Below, piece after piece: positions 48,430-59,640 of a stretch of DNA of 64,000 bases. Position 1 is the stretch's first letter, and every line of letters begins with the position of its first letter. A model generated the notes under the pieces. It did no database searches. It was not told the DNA's origin and worked only from the letters and a program-made list of their open reading frames with translations. Made by a program: the position numbers and the translations under genes. Where the stretch lies: assembly GCA_037974335.1 (NCBI GenBank), contig CM075760.1, forward strand, positions 7,747,432 to 7,811,431, read 5' to 3'. The stretch comes from Prionace glauca (lineage: Eukaryota > Chordata > Chondrichthyes > Carcharhiniformes > Carcharhinidae).

Positions 48430-49590
48430 AAAGACTGACAAGGAGTAGAGAGCGGCACCGAGAGAGTTAGGAGAAAGAAAAATGGAGCGCTGACAGATAA
48501 AGACCGAGGAACAAAAAATAAGTAGCAGGTGGAGAGAAAATGATCAAACAATACAAGATAACAGCTATCATTCCCTCCCTTCACAGAACCCGGGGGAACT
48601 CAGTGAATAACCCACTGACCATCCAGTTACGTCCGGGAATGCAAACTCTGAATGGATCACATCAGACTCATTTGTAAATGTGACCGCAATGTGATCTATG
48701 CGACTCTGCCCTGACTCTGTGGACAGATATAGGCCGCATTGACAGATGTTCTCACCAGATTGTGGTCTATGGATTTATTTTCTGCTCGGAAGTGAGATGT
48801 GCGGTTTGGAACCGGCAGCATGAAACAGGAAGTTGTGTTACCTGAGAATGAAACAACCGGGGCCAGTTTGATGTTATCACCATGAACAGCCTTCCTGCCT
48901 GTGAGGGTGAACTCACTCTGAAAACATCAAGAACAGTCAGACAGACTTCTGCCGCTCTCAGCATTACATTCACCTCCATTCCCATTTTAAGGAAACAAGA
49001 AAATGATCATATTTGGGGTTTACATAAATTTATTGAAGGGAAGATGGACTGAAGATTATCACTAATAGAAAAGAGGGAAATTAAGGCATCTTTTTTCTTC
49101 GGACGTGTTCTAAAATAGAAACTTTCAGTGTTGTGTGACAGAAATCGAGGAGAGAGATTATGTGAGTGAACTGGCCTGTTTCTGGCACTGAAGTTTCCTC
49201 CGATGAGACTTTTTGCTTCATCTTTTCAGTCACAAGGTGCCTTCAGCAAAATAAAAGATTTTGTTTTCCAACTTGGAGCTAGATTGGCTCCTAGATACTT
49301 GTTTAATTGAATTAATGGATACGGACAGAGCAAAGAGAAGTTATCTGATTTAGTTGCAGTCTGAGACAGAGAAAGAAAGGAGAGAAGTTCAGTGAGTCAT
49401 CTGAAAGATGCATTGCCTTGGCAGCGGAATGGCCAGCTGCACATCCCATTCAAGGGCGTCCAGGGCAATTCATTAACTTTGGGTATTGAATCAGGCAAAG
49501 AATGTGTAACTAAATATTGAATAAGTTACCATAACTAATTGCCCTTATAAGATGGTGATGAGAATTGCTGCGAAATCTGTGGTGTATGTC
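48430..49590. other. Anonymous DNA
   Basis: No gene or confident repeat was recognised. Confidence 0.35.
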
Positions 49591-49591
49591 C

Positions 49592-50045
49592 TCACACCGC
49601 GCTGTTACAGACGGTGTTCTTGCATTTCATTCAAGCAACAGTGAAGGAAGGGCGATATTTTTCCAGGTCAGGTATATGATTGACTTGGAGTGGAACTTAC
49701 GGGTGATACTCCCAAGGAACTTCTACCCCATCCTTCCAAATGGTAACAGGCGTGTATTTGGCAGGTTTTGCCGAGGAGTCTTGGTCAGTTTCTGAAGTGA
49801 AACTTGAATACGGTATACAATACTTCTGTTGTTTGTCGGTGGTGGAGAGAGTGAGCATTTGGAAATGCTGTGCCAGTCAAGACGGCTGCTCTGTTCTAAA
49901 TACATTAAAACTTCTTGAATGTTGTTTGAGCTGCACTTATTCAAGCAAGTGGAGAGAACCCTCTTTCATCCTCAGTTGTGGCTTGTAGACAGTGGACAGG
50001 TTTGGGGAGTCAGGACGTCGGTTACTCACAGCAAGCTGACCCGAA
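49592..50045 (-). mobile_element. LINE RT C-terminal fragment
   Basis: The minus strand gives the last part of the endonuclease-type LINE's RT ('gagctgcacttattcaagca' is the reverse of its YKAQVRS...EYS region). A fragment of the same family lies at 61.4 kb. Confidence 0.65.
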
Positions 50046-50337
50046 ATTCCATCCGGAGCTTTTATATACCTAGTTAATTCAGCAATTAGTCAATGGTAAC
50101 CCTAACGATGTTTATAGTGGGTGATTCAGTATTGTAATATCATTGAATGACAAGGAGCAATGGATAGATTCTCTGTTTTTGGAGATGGTCATTGCCTGGC
50201 GCTAATATTACTAATAATCTCCAAATCACAAAAAATAAATAAGTATTTCACATATTATTTTCAGCAATTTATTTGGTATGCATATAATTGCAGTTTATTT
50301 AATGCAGTTTTTTGAGATTCAAATTTATTCAAATCAC

Positions 50338-50482
50338 TTTGGTCTTTCTGTCACCAAAGAATCAAATCTGTCCCAAAATTCAGCGGGAAGTTGAATTAAG
50401 TCAGACCGCGGTTCAGGAGCACCTACCCAGCAGCCTTTGTGCTTTATTGACAAGTAATCACCTCATCACCACACATAAATCT
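50338..50482 (+). repeat. Local duplicate, copy 1
   Basis: About 145 nt ('tctttctgtcaccaaagaat' ... 'taatcacctcatcaccacac') are repeated at 51615-51757 with roughly 80 per cent similarity by eye. Confidence 0.75.
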
Positions 50483-50607
50483 GTGGTAAATTAACTGGAA
50501 TCATTTTTAAAATGACTGCATAACTATCAGCCATTCGCAATTTAATAATTTCATTCGCCATTTTCCATTCATTCATAAGGATTAGTACATCTCACATTGA
50601 TTTATAG

Positions 50608-50765
50608 AAGGTGGGCGATGCTGCTGAGGGCACCATTTATTCCCCATTGCTAATTGCATTCGGTAAACTGGGGGTGAGCGCCCTTCATGAACTGCTGCAA
50701 AACCTGCTGTGTAGTTATATCCACAGTGCTGTTAGGGAGGGTGCTTCTACATTCCGATCCAGCGA
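50608..50765 (-). mobile_element. LINE 3' end fragment
   Basis: Reversed 3' end of the endonuclease-type LINE ('ccattgctaattgcattcgg', 'cacagtgctgttagggaggg'). It is in the wrong order to belong to the piece at 49.6-50.0 kb, so it is a separate insertion. Confidence 0.65.
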
Positions 50766-50924
50766 CATAAAAATACAGCAATATACGTCCAATATATGTC
50801 CAAAAGAGGTTTCTTAGTGCCTTGGAGTGGAATTTCCAGGCGAGACTGTTCCAATTCACCAATTATCATAAATCCATAAAGATGAAGAATGATTTCATCA
50901 ATTATATTCAGCACTTTGTTAAAG

Positions 50925-51090
50925 GAAATACTGCGGATTCTGGAAACTGAACCAAAAAAAAACTGTAAATGCTGTAAAATCTCAACAGGTCTGAGAGCAT
51001 CTGTGGAGAGAGAATAGAGTAAGAGGTCTGACAACACCAGATTTGAGTCCAACCAATTTATTTGATCGTAAATTTTATTTAATAGCATCT
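50925..51090 (-). repeat. Two dispersed repeat scraps
   Basis: 50925-51010 ('actgcggattctggaaactg' ... 'aacaggtctgagagcatctg') and 51020-51090 ('gaggtctgacaacaccagat') belong to the families at 33.4 and 15.4 kb. Confidence 0.5.
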
Positions 51091-51459
51091 TCATATCATG
51101 AGAGAGAATAGAGCCAACGGTTCGAGTCAGGATGGCCCATTATCATTTCGAGGGAATTGAAGAGGGTGATGAAATTGGGAAATGATGAGGCTGGATAGGG
51201 ATGAGGAAGATTTTGTTTTCGGATACTGTTAGTGATTGAGGCCTTGATTAGATTAGTTAGGATGTAGAAGTTGATTATGATATTTGGGATCGTATATGAA
51301 TTGACACAAATTGTGTGTGTCTCAAAATAGTGTATAGAATTAAACAGTAGATATTTTAACGATTCCTTTCTCACAGGAAAGTTATTCAGCTTCTCTGACA
51401 CCTTGTTAGAAACAATGATGATCTGTCCAACGCATCAGCAATACTCTTCCGAAGCATTC

Positions 51460-51545
51460 TCCAGATTCGAAATGTTGTCCCGAATCTGTCTCCACAGATG
51501 CTGTCAGACCTGCTGAGATTTTCTGTTTGTTTTAAATGTTTAATT
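51460..51545 (+). repeat. Dispersed repeat fragment
   Basis: 'ccacagatgctgtcagacc' and 'tgctgagattttctgtttg' are a plus-strand copy of the 33.4-kb repeat. Confidence 0.55.
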
Positions 51546-51614
51546 CTATACAATAGGTAACTGAACTTTGCTTCGTATAATTTATTGATATTAACATTTA
51601 TTGACATTTTATTG

Positions 51615-51757
51615 GCTTTTCTGTCACCAAGGAATAAAACCTGTCCCAGAATTCAGCAGGAAATGGAATTAATTTAGACCGAGGATAATGAATAGCTACC
51701 CAGCAGCCTCTGCGCTTCATTGTCAAGTAATCACCTCATCATCACACAGAAAGTCCT
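51615..51757 (+). repeat. Local duplicate, copy 2
   Basis: Partner of 50338-50482 ('ctgtcaccaaggaataaaac' ... 'taatcacctcatcatcacac'). The flanks differ. Confidence 0.75.
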
Positions 51758-52377
51758 GATACATAGCTGGAGTGTGTGTTGATTTTCAAAGTGATGATAT
51801 AAATGTGACCACCCATATCTCATGTGAAGTTACTGAATCTTTAAATCCCTATTCATTATTGCACAGTTGTGGGAAATAATGTAACACTTGTAGTTGTCCA
51901 GTGAGTCTCACAACCTTTCTGTTGCCACATTATTTACTTTGCAGCCTGATCGCTTCACTAATTTGGGTGAGGGCATGTTGAGTAATTTGTGCATATGAAA
52001 GAGCCACATGTTTCAAATATTACAAATCTCCCTCGTCAGCCCAATCATGCTCCTTCTTTTTATCTTGGAAAGGAAGATTCAGCATCAGCAGAGAAATGGA
52101 CTATCCGCGCCGCAGGAAATCTCGTCTTCCTCATTGTGAGGATCAGTTTGCTAACTCCCGATAAACTCAGGATGGATTTCACCCAGAAACTCTGGAAGGA
52201 TTGAATATATTAGGCTGACTGCAACATGGAATAAAGGAGCTGATTCAATATATGAAGTAGTCAAACACAAATATGGGAATGTAGAACAACATCTTTCAGT
52301 ACCATCTATCAATGCATTCATCAATCAATTCACTGATTCCTCATTGAATATATTCAGGCATCCAGCTGTCATTCATC

Positions 52378-53100
52378 GAGTCATAGAGTCATAGAGGTTT
52401 ACAGCATGGAAGCAGGCCCTTCGGTCCAACTTGTCCATGCCTCCCTTCTTTTTAACCTGCCAGCTAGTCCCAATTGGCTGCATTTGGCCCATATCCCTCT
52501 ATACCCATTGTACGCATGTAACTATCTAAATGCTTTCTAAAAAGATACTGCCTCTACTATTACCTCTGGTAGCTTGTTCCAGACACTCAACACCCTCTCT
52601 GTGAAACAAGTTTGCATTTCCTCCCTCTCATCTTAAATCTATGCCCTCAAGTTTAGGGTCTCCTAATTTTGAGAAAAAATATTGACTATCCATCTTGTCT
52701 ATGCCCTTCATTATTTTATAGATCTCTCCAAGGTTACCCCTCAGCCTCCTACACTCCAGAAAAAAAAAGTCCCATTCTAGTTAGCCGATCCTTATAACCA
52801 AACCATCAAGTCCAGGTAGCATCCTAGTAATCTTTTTCTGCATTCTTTCTAGTTTAATAATAGTGTGACCAGAATTGCACATAATATTCCAAGTGTGGCT
52901 TTAACAATGTCTTGTACAACTTCAACAATTCGTCCCAACTCCTGTATTCAATGTTCTGACTAGTGAAACCAAGCATGCTGAATGCTTTCTTCACCAGTCT
53001 ATCTACCTGTACTCTACTTTGAAGGAGCTATGAACATGTACCTAGAGATCTCTTTTACCTGTAACTCTCCGCAACGTGCTACTATTGACTGATTCATCCA
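52378..53100 (-). mobile_element. CR1-like LINE 3' region
   Basis: About 720 nt reversed. The tail 'gagtcatagagtcatagagg' is on the left, then 'aagcaggcccttcggtccaa', then the antisense of a degenerate RT C-terminus ('attgcacataatattccaag' and 'accaagcatgctgaatgctt'). Confidence 0.75.
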
Positions 53101-53164
53101 AGTATAATTCATTCAACAGTCATTCATTCCTGCATCAAAAATCGTGTATTTATTTTTTTCATAG

Positions 53165-53430
53165 ATGGTGACGTAATATTAATTTATCAGATCCAGTGAT
53201 CCAGAGGCCCAGGGAAATGATGTGAGAACAGGGATTTAAATCGGGCCGTTGGAACTGGTGGAATTTGAATTCAATTAATAAATGTGGAATAGATTCTAAT
53301 GGCGACCATAGGAACCTCTCTGATTCCCCAATGGAGGAAATCTGCCATCGCCACCTGGTCTCACAAGGATGTGACTCCAGATGGACAGCAAAATGACTGA
53401 CTGACATTCAGAAGTTGCCAAGAAAACGAG
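53165..53430 (+). mobile_element. LINE 5' region or short derivative
   Basis: 'tggtggaatttgaattcaat', 'aggaaatctgccatcgcc' and 'gtgactccagatggacagc' match the 5' part of the endonuclease-type LINE. Confidence 0.6.
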
Positions 53431-53439
53431 TCAGTTCAA

Positions 53440-54840
53440 GGGAATTTGGGACAGGCAAAACGTTCCACCAACTCAAACATCCCATCGAAGGATAAAGGGA
53501 AAGGAAAACACAAACATATGTATTCATGTTTTACAACATGCATCGTCCCTCTGAGCCACCCCTCACAGACTGCCTGTAATTATTTTGATCCATCCACCGC
53601 AATATCCTGATGTGTTGGGAAAATCATCATTATTGTTAACAGCACGCCAGAGAAGCGGCCTAATGTTTCTTTCCTGAGAGATGGGAAATTATCATACTGA
53701 ACAACAAATTTAAAGAATTAACATGCCCCCAGTACCGTTACTGGGTAGATTTATTTATAAATAGGCTTCATTGACAATGTGAAGAGTTTGATGTTGGCTT
53801 GGAGCCAAGCGATCAGTGCTGAGGATATCGACCTTTGATTTACTGAATAACACCCGCCAGATGTTTCCTGTCAATAATTTTGAGCATTTGGCAGCAGCCT
53901 GGATTGCTGCCAAATATTGTATGGGGCAGATAAGCGTGAACCTGAATGGACAAAATGGAACTCAACCATTTAAACAACAATGGTTTCATTCGAACAATAA
54001 AGACGCATTTTAAATCGTTATGATTCTAATCATTCTTTTCTTTTAATGCCCTGTTAATTCTGTGATTAAGTATATCGGAAAACAATAAATTGACCAGATG
54101 CTATTTCATTTCGAGTAAATGTCATTCCAATAATTAAAACCTGTTTTTTTGAACAGCTTCACTAAGTGTGAAAGAGAGAGATGTTGATGGTCACATCTCC
54201 CAGTCTAATGAGGTCAGTGTAATCGCGAAAATAATTAAAAGAAAATCATAAAACTGCCTTGAAACCAGAGATTGCTGGAATACTCTGAAAATTCTGCACC
54301 TCATTTAAACAACAGTATCTCTTGTACCTGATTAGCAGTCTATTCTCTTACAATATAACCTGATTTTGATTCTTTAACAAACCCTCTCATAGTTGCCAAT
54401 GAATGGATAATCGGTCAGTTCATAACCTGGTTGAAATGAAGATTTAAAAAAATATTCGTGTAATAATGTTAATGTGACAAAAATCAAATCCTGATATCCT
54501 GTGTTATGAAGCCGGTGGCCAATACAATGGTTTGGATGCTGAAGCAGAACACTACTGATCGCCGCGTGCCTTCCGACTCATTAAATTCTCTGTCAATGTC
54601 GAAGTCAATTTTATGTTTCTCTGTCAGCTCACTGTTTAAATGTCAAACAGGCGGGTTTGTTTCACCCCTATTTTACATAGAGCAGAGGAATTTTGAGAAA
54701 TGTCAGCAAACACTGTATAATGCGAGGAAACTCATGTTATCTTCAGAACCAAAATGTGCAGTGATAGCCATCCACACTGTAAGTAGAATGGCTTTGTTCA
54801 TTCGCCGCATTTAATTACAGAAATCGATAACAATTCCCCT
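53440..54840. other. Anonymous DNA upstream of the IgH unit
   Basis: No gene or confident repeat was seen. Confidence 0.35.
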
Positions 54841-54844
54841 TATC

Positions 54845-55022
54845 ACAGAATTCCGACAGTGCAGAAGGAGGCCATTTGGCCCATCGGCCCTGCGCGACAA
54901 CAATCCCATGCAGGTCCTGTCCTAGCCCCGTAACTCCACATATTGACTCTGCTAAGCCTCCTGACATCAAGGGGCAATTTATCATGGCCAATCAACTACC
55001 CCACACATTTTTGGACTGATAA
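54845..55022 (-). repeat. SINE 3' part
   Basis: Reverse copy: 'gtgcagaaggaggccatttg', then 'atttatcatggccaatcaac'. It ends about 490 nt before the IgH leader. Confidence 0.75.
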
Positions 55023-55344
55023 ATTATGCTTCATTATTGTAACATGATAGAATTATTACAAAACAGACTGATGGTCCCTTTATTTTATGGAAGTGTAATT
55101 TCATCATTTTTACATTTGTCTGCTCGTCACGGGCGTGGTAAGAAAAGCACCATATTTATAATTAGTTTTAAAAAAACATAAAAAACGACAAATTGAAATA
55201 TCAGTATGAGAAATAATGGAGACATTGCAATGAATCGATTCAGTCAAATAAATATCTCGTTACATATAACTTGGCAACTTCAATATTAAACCATTGTAAA
55301 TCTGGGAGTCTATTCTGTTGGGGGTGTGGAAGGTGGGACGTGGA

Positions 55345-55419
55345 TCCAGGCGCCGCCTCCAGCAGGGAATCAACAGGCGGCGCCTGGAAAGCCGCCCCCT
55401 TCTGCCGGGTATTTAAATA
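55345..55419 (+). promoter_or_regulatory. Putative IgH V promoter: inverted repeat plus TATA-like box
   Basis: A perfect 14-nt inverted repeat (TCCAGGCGCCGCCT at 55345-55358 and its complement at 55375-55388, 16-nt loop) is followed by the palindromic TATTTAAATA at 55410-55419, about 90 nt before the V leader ATG. The usual Ig octamer (ATGCAAAT) was not seen here. Confidence 0.45.
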
Positions 55420-55508
55420 CCGCTCACTGGGACCGGAATCCAACAGTCCGGGAGCTGGTTTGTTCACTGAGTTCCTGACACAACCATTTCCCTCAAATCA
55501 CCAGAAAG

Positions 55509-55554
55509 ATGAGGTCGGCGATTTCACTCAGTTTGTTGCTGACTTTCTTATCTG
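55509..55554 (+). CDS. IgH V gene, leader exon
   Basis: MRSAISLSLLLTFLS, a signal peptide, ends TCT G|GTGAGT in phase 1. It joins the V exon after a 110-nt intron. Confidence 0.87.
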
Positions 55555-55664
55555 GTGAGTAGTATTTTATTGTCCAAATCTCTCACTGTCACTGTCTCCC
55601 TGTTTGTCTATCGCTAAAATGTTTCATGGGGTTAATCCTCGGGGTTTTTGATATATTTTTACAG

Positions 55665-55969
55665 GTGTCCAGTCGGAGATTGTGTTGATTCAGCCAAAGG
55701 CAGAGACCGGGCGTCCCGGAGGCTCTCTGAAACTGACCTGTAAAACCAGCGGCTTTAGCCTTGGCAGCTTTTGGATGTACTGGATCCGGCAAGTTCCCGG
55801 GCAGGGTCTAGAGTGGCTGGTTAACTATCTAAGTTCATCCAGCAACCACTACGCCCCAGCAATTAAGAATCGATTTACTGCGTCCAGAGACACTTCAAAC
55901 AACATCTTCGCTTTGGAGATGACCAGGCTGAAGACTGAAGACACGGCCATCTATTACTGTGCAAGAGAC
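55665..55969 (+). CDS. Immunoglobulin heavy-chain V segment (germline)
   Basis: This is a heavy-chain V domain for a secreted or membrane antibody of B cells. After the 'tttttacag' acceptor it reads GVQS and then mature [16 protein letters not shown]. Cys22 is in [10 protein letters not shown], Trp36 in [14 protein letters not shown], and Cys95 in [11 protein letters not shown]3 has [14 protein letters not shown]. This is the pattern of cartilaginous-fish IgM/IgW V regions. The frame is open, and it ends CAR+D directly at a heptamer, so it is unrearranged and looks functional. IgM and IgW cannot be told apart without the constant exons. A role feeding a TCR-delta chain, as reported in nurse shark, is possible but unsupported here, because D and J of IgH type lie directly downstream. 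Confidence 0.92.
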
Positions 55970-56008
55970 CACAGCGACAGGTACCAAGGATGGACCCGAA
56001 CAAGAACA
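55970..56008 (+). promoter_or_regulatory. Recombination signal, 23-bp spacer (IgH V)
   Basis: Heptamer CACAGCG (55970-55976), 23-nt spacer, nonamer ACAAGAACA (56000-56008). It pairs with the 12-spacer signal 5' of D1 or D2. Confidence 0.87.
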
Positions 56009-56354
56009 GCCCGAGAGGGAATTCAGCAACTTCCATCATAACCTAAAGGTTAATACCTGTTTTAAATGTAATATTAACGACAGTGTTCAGAACCAAACCA
56101 TAATCGTTTTTTTTAAGTAACCAACAAAGCATTTAACAGTACAATTTAACAAACTTACCGATATTAATGGGGTGAGCTTTTCACTGACTTTCTATTTGTT
56201 GTAGTTTCGGCAAGTGCAGCACTGGATATATTACTCGTTTTAACATTTCTGATAGATTTTGTTTTATAAATAGTTGTCTACGTTTTAAATTAGAACAGAA
56301 GTAATGGTCCATTTGAAGTGAATATTGAGAGGCAGTACTGAACAGAGTGAGTAC

Positions 56355-56437
56355 AGTTTTTGTGCGGGCGTGTGTCACTGTGATACTACAGTGGAGGATC
56401 ACAAGGCTTAACAAAGCGACATCCTCATACAAAAACC
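56355..56437 (+). other. IgH D1 segment with flanking signals (12 / 22)
   Basis: The 5' signal is AGTTTTTGT, 12 nt, CACTGTG (56355-56382). The D1 core of 17 nt is ATACTACAGTGGAGGAT (56383-56399). The 3' signal is CACAAGG, 22 nt, ACAAAAACC (56400-56437). The 3' heptamer departs from CACAGTG in its last three bases, but the nonamer is perfect. A 12/22 D1 is the type described in shark IgH clusters. Confidence 0.75.
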
Positions 56438-56744
56438 TCAGAGAAAGACTTTGCATAAATTTGTCATCAGTGGCACTGCCGAATGCCAGACTAAATGAGG
56501 GTTCAACAAAATAATAGGTAGAAGCAGCATTTTTTTTAAAGATATAAAATACTTCAACTTTATTGTTATTGATTTACATGCTGAATGTGCACAGTGAGTG
56601 TAAAAGATTCTAACCCCCTTTATCAATACAATGACAAGTAAAACAATGAAATATCTCACTGACCTACTCTTAACGAGATGGACACAGGCTTTTGAAATTG
56701 CAGTGAAATTAATTGTCTGTATTTTACAGTTAACTGCCTGCCTC

Positions 56745-56812
56745 AGTATTTGACATGCTGTGTCTCACTGTGATCACTGGGTGGCACAGCAGTTACTGTC
56801 AAGACAAAAACC
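56745..56812 (+). other. IgH D2 segment with flanking signals (12 / 12)
   Basis: The 5' signal is AGTATTTGA, 12 nt, CACTGTG (56745-56772). The D2 core is ATCACTGGGTGG (56773-56784). The 3' signal is CACAGCA, 12 nt, ACAAAAACC (56785-56812). Its 3' 12-spacer can join the 23-spacer J, and its 5' 12-spacer can join the 22-spacer of D1. Confidence 0.8.
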
Positions 56813-57137
56813 CCTCAGCACCAATTGATTGAGGCTGGAACAATACAACTTTTAAATTCCACCTTTAATCAGAGTACAATATTGTTTACGTCCAGCACTG
56901 ACCACAGGACAAGAATGAACATGGAAAATCTTGATAATTACTCATTTGTCAGTTGGTGTTTTCAATAACATATTCATGCGTAACTGTGTGAAATATAAAA
57001 CTTTAGGGTGATTTATGAATGGCGAATGGTGTCCAGAAATACAATTATAATTTAATGAACATTAATTGACATTGATTTTCCTCTGGTTTGTGGATATTTA
57101 AAATAATGGTGGTTTTGTGCATATTTTGTGCAGGGAC

Positions 57138-57224
57138 GGTTATTGTATGACACAGCCTACGGAATGTGACACTGTGATTATTTTGGTTACTGGGGTCAAG
57201 GGACCATGGTGACGGTGGCTGCAG
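57138..57224 (+). other. IgH J segment with 23-spacer signal
   Basis: The signal is GGTTATTGT, 23 nt, CACTGTG (57138-57176). The J coding part (57177-57224) reads YFGYWGQGTMVTVAA and ends GCA G|GTAAGA. It carries the WGQG motif typical of JH and a splice donor to the first constant exon, which is not in this window. It shows the unit is complete through J and unrearranged. Confidence 0.92.
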
Positions 57225-57518
57225 GTAAGAACCATGCACTTATTGAGTAACTGGTTTACATGTTCTTTTGTTTTATATTTTTATCTATACTAATAATTTA
57301 TCTGTTTACTTAAATATGGGTTTGGTGGATTCTCTATTGAGAATTTTAACAACGTTTCTTGTGATTCTGTTGCAAAGGGGTTTTAGAATTCCGCTGTTTC
57401 TTGACAATAGGGGCTGCTGAGGGATTCAATCCCAAGTTGTTGTGATTTTGTGTTTGTCTGTTGAGGTTACTGTGTGGCTTACTTTAAAAACTGAACGTTG
57501 GTTCAACAATTCAGCGTT

Positions 57519-59640
57519 TCTGCAATGTTTAATCTCGGCGACATCTAGTGGCTGCGGTTTGTACTATCTACTGCAAAAGTGTTTGAAATCCAACGCAATA
57601 TTTTTTAATAAAGTTCTAAAATTTCTAAATTTATCCAATGAAAACATTCCACTCACTCACAATGCTGATGCTGCTATGCAATATTTTCGGGTTATTGTAA
57701 ACATTAATTACTTTGGTGAATTGCGAATTGGCTTGAATTTATTTTCAACATTTCTGTAAATGTTACATTTGCAGAACTGTGCTGCTTCTGTATGAAGAGG
57801 GGTTCAGTCTCTCAATGATGCGTTCTTTTTTCTGGTGAGAACATTATGAATCTGGATGACTTTAAATACGTAAACTTTGTCAATTAATTTCGCGTTTTTG
57901 CATTTTTGAACTCAGTGACACTGAGCTGTTATTTGTTATTGACACGCTTTGTTATTGAATAACAACATTCTGTGGGTTTGCAACTTCTTGACGCATGACT
58001 GCAGGCAGGAAACAGACAGGTTTTATTGTCTTTGTATTTTAAAAAAAAACTTAAGTGATAACGCTTTACGCCACTCGTTCAGAACATATTTTGCCTCTGC
58101 ATTCAGAATTTTGGGTACCTGCAATGTTTAATCTCGGTGGCATTTGATGGCTGGAACTTTTACCATCCACATGTTTAAATATGTTTGAAATATGATCCAA
58201 TATAAATAAAATGTGATAAAGTTGTTATGCTAATTCGTTGGGCGTATTCCACCTCCTCGCAATGTCATTGCTATTATTCCAGATTTCTGTTTACTTTAGT
58301 AATTGGTTAAGAGCTGGTTTGCTCGATTCGATATTGAAATTTTTTTGCAATGTTACATTTGATTCTGTTAAATGGATAATTGAGCGGCTTTTCCATGAAA
58401 CAGATTCTTTCCCTCATTGATGTGTTTTGTTGTGTTTCTGCTGAGCAGTTTCTGTGGTGCAGCAACAATGAATGTTTAAAATTTGTGAAATGGTTTGGCT
58501 TTAGGGCATTATTTCTGCATTCTTTAAATTCGGTGTCATTGAGAGCTTAGATGTTTTCTGGTTGAATGCAAACAATCTTGGAATTCGAAAATCCTTGTAG
58601 GGAGAAAACAAGCATGTTTGGAAAAAAAACTAAAAGATATCGTTTTTATATATAAATTTTAGCTAACGCTTACAAGATTCAAGTAAATCATTACTTATAA
58701 CGCTCATTCGGACACCCAGTCTGTGCTGCAATCACAAACTTCTCATTAACAAGTTTAGTAGTAAAATTAATATAAAACAAACAATTATTAATCGGTAATA
58801 TAACTCCATATTCACCTAAGATTATTTGATGTTAATAATTTAGCAGTTATCCCGTTTAAAAGTTCTGCTGTGCTTTTCACACAACTAAAATGACCAGAAA
58901 ATTTTCCAGACTGGACGTATTTTGTCACAATTCCAGAAGACGCTGCTTTTTGGCAATTTTCGTATCCGATTATTACATTTTGTTTTTTCTATGCAGTTGC
59001 AACCAGATTACTCCGTCAAAGTTTTTTTAAAATTATATACCGAGATAATTAATTACTAATCTCATCTCAAAATTTGTGAAATGATTTGATGTTCCTCAAT
59101 TGCTTTTTGCATTGTTTCAACTCAGTGACACTGAGCGGTCCTGACTAAATGAAAATAAAACTGCGTTTGAATATTGTAGGGATAAAGCAAAAAAGTTTCG
59201 GGAAAGTAAAATAAATATGTTAGGACATTTTATTCATCTTAACTGATGCTTACATATTAAAATAAAACATGAATTACAATTCACTGTATCTCTGATAGGA
59301 ACATTACACTACCCTGAATCCGTTATATTTGATGTGCTCATTTTCAGAAAAAAAATACATTTTTGCCCAGTTTTTTTTGAGGATTTGAGACCGACGGTGA
59401 GAGATAGTTAAAAGGCAAAGGGAGTTTTAAAATGAACATCAGGTTAATTAATTTTTTTATTGATTACTTTGTTGTTGTAATTTGGCCTTGATCAATTAGA
59501 ATCAAACAGCTTAAATACATTTGACAGAGCGAAGGTTTTCTGACAGATGGAATTCGCTGACACTCAAGTAATTGTTTATATGATTGCGTTTGAATACTGG
59601 TAAAGTGTCAACAGAAACTGGCGAGAAATTGACAAGTTAA
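57519..59640 (+). repeat. Degenerate tandem repeat, period about 600 nt
   Basis: 'ctgcaatgtttaatctcgg' occurs at about 57521 and 58120, each followed by related sequence. The palindromic block CTCAGTGACACTGAG occurs at 57911-57925 and 59121-59135, with decayed versions at about 58530 and 59554. A second shared segment ('tgtgctcattttcag' to the TTGATCAAT region) occurs at 59330-59520 and again at about 60745-60900. Confidence 0.6.

Noticed and set aside
49592-50765. The two LINE pieces as one element
   Set aside because: Their order on the minus strand is reversed relative to the element, so they are separate insertions.
54506-54814. 102-codon plus-strand frame
   Set aside because: No recognisable domain, splice context or repeat structure; it cannot be supported as a gene.
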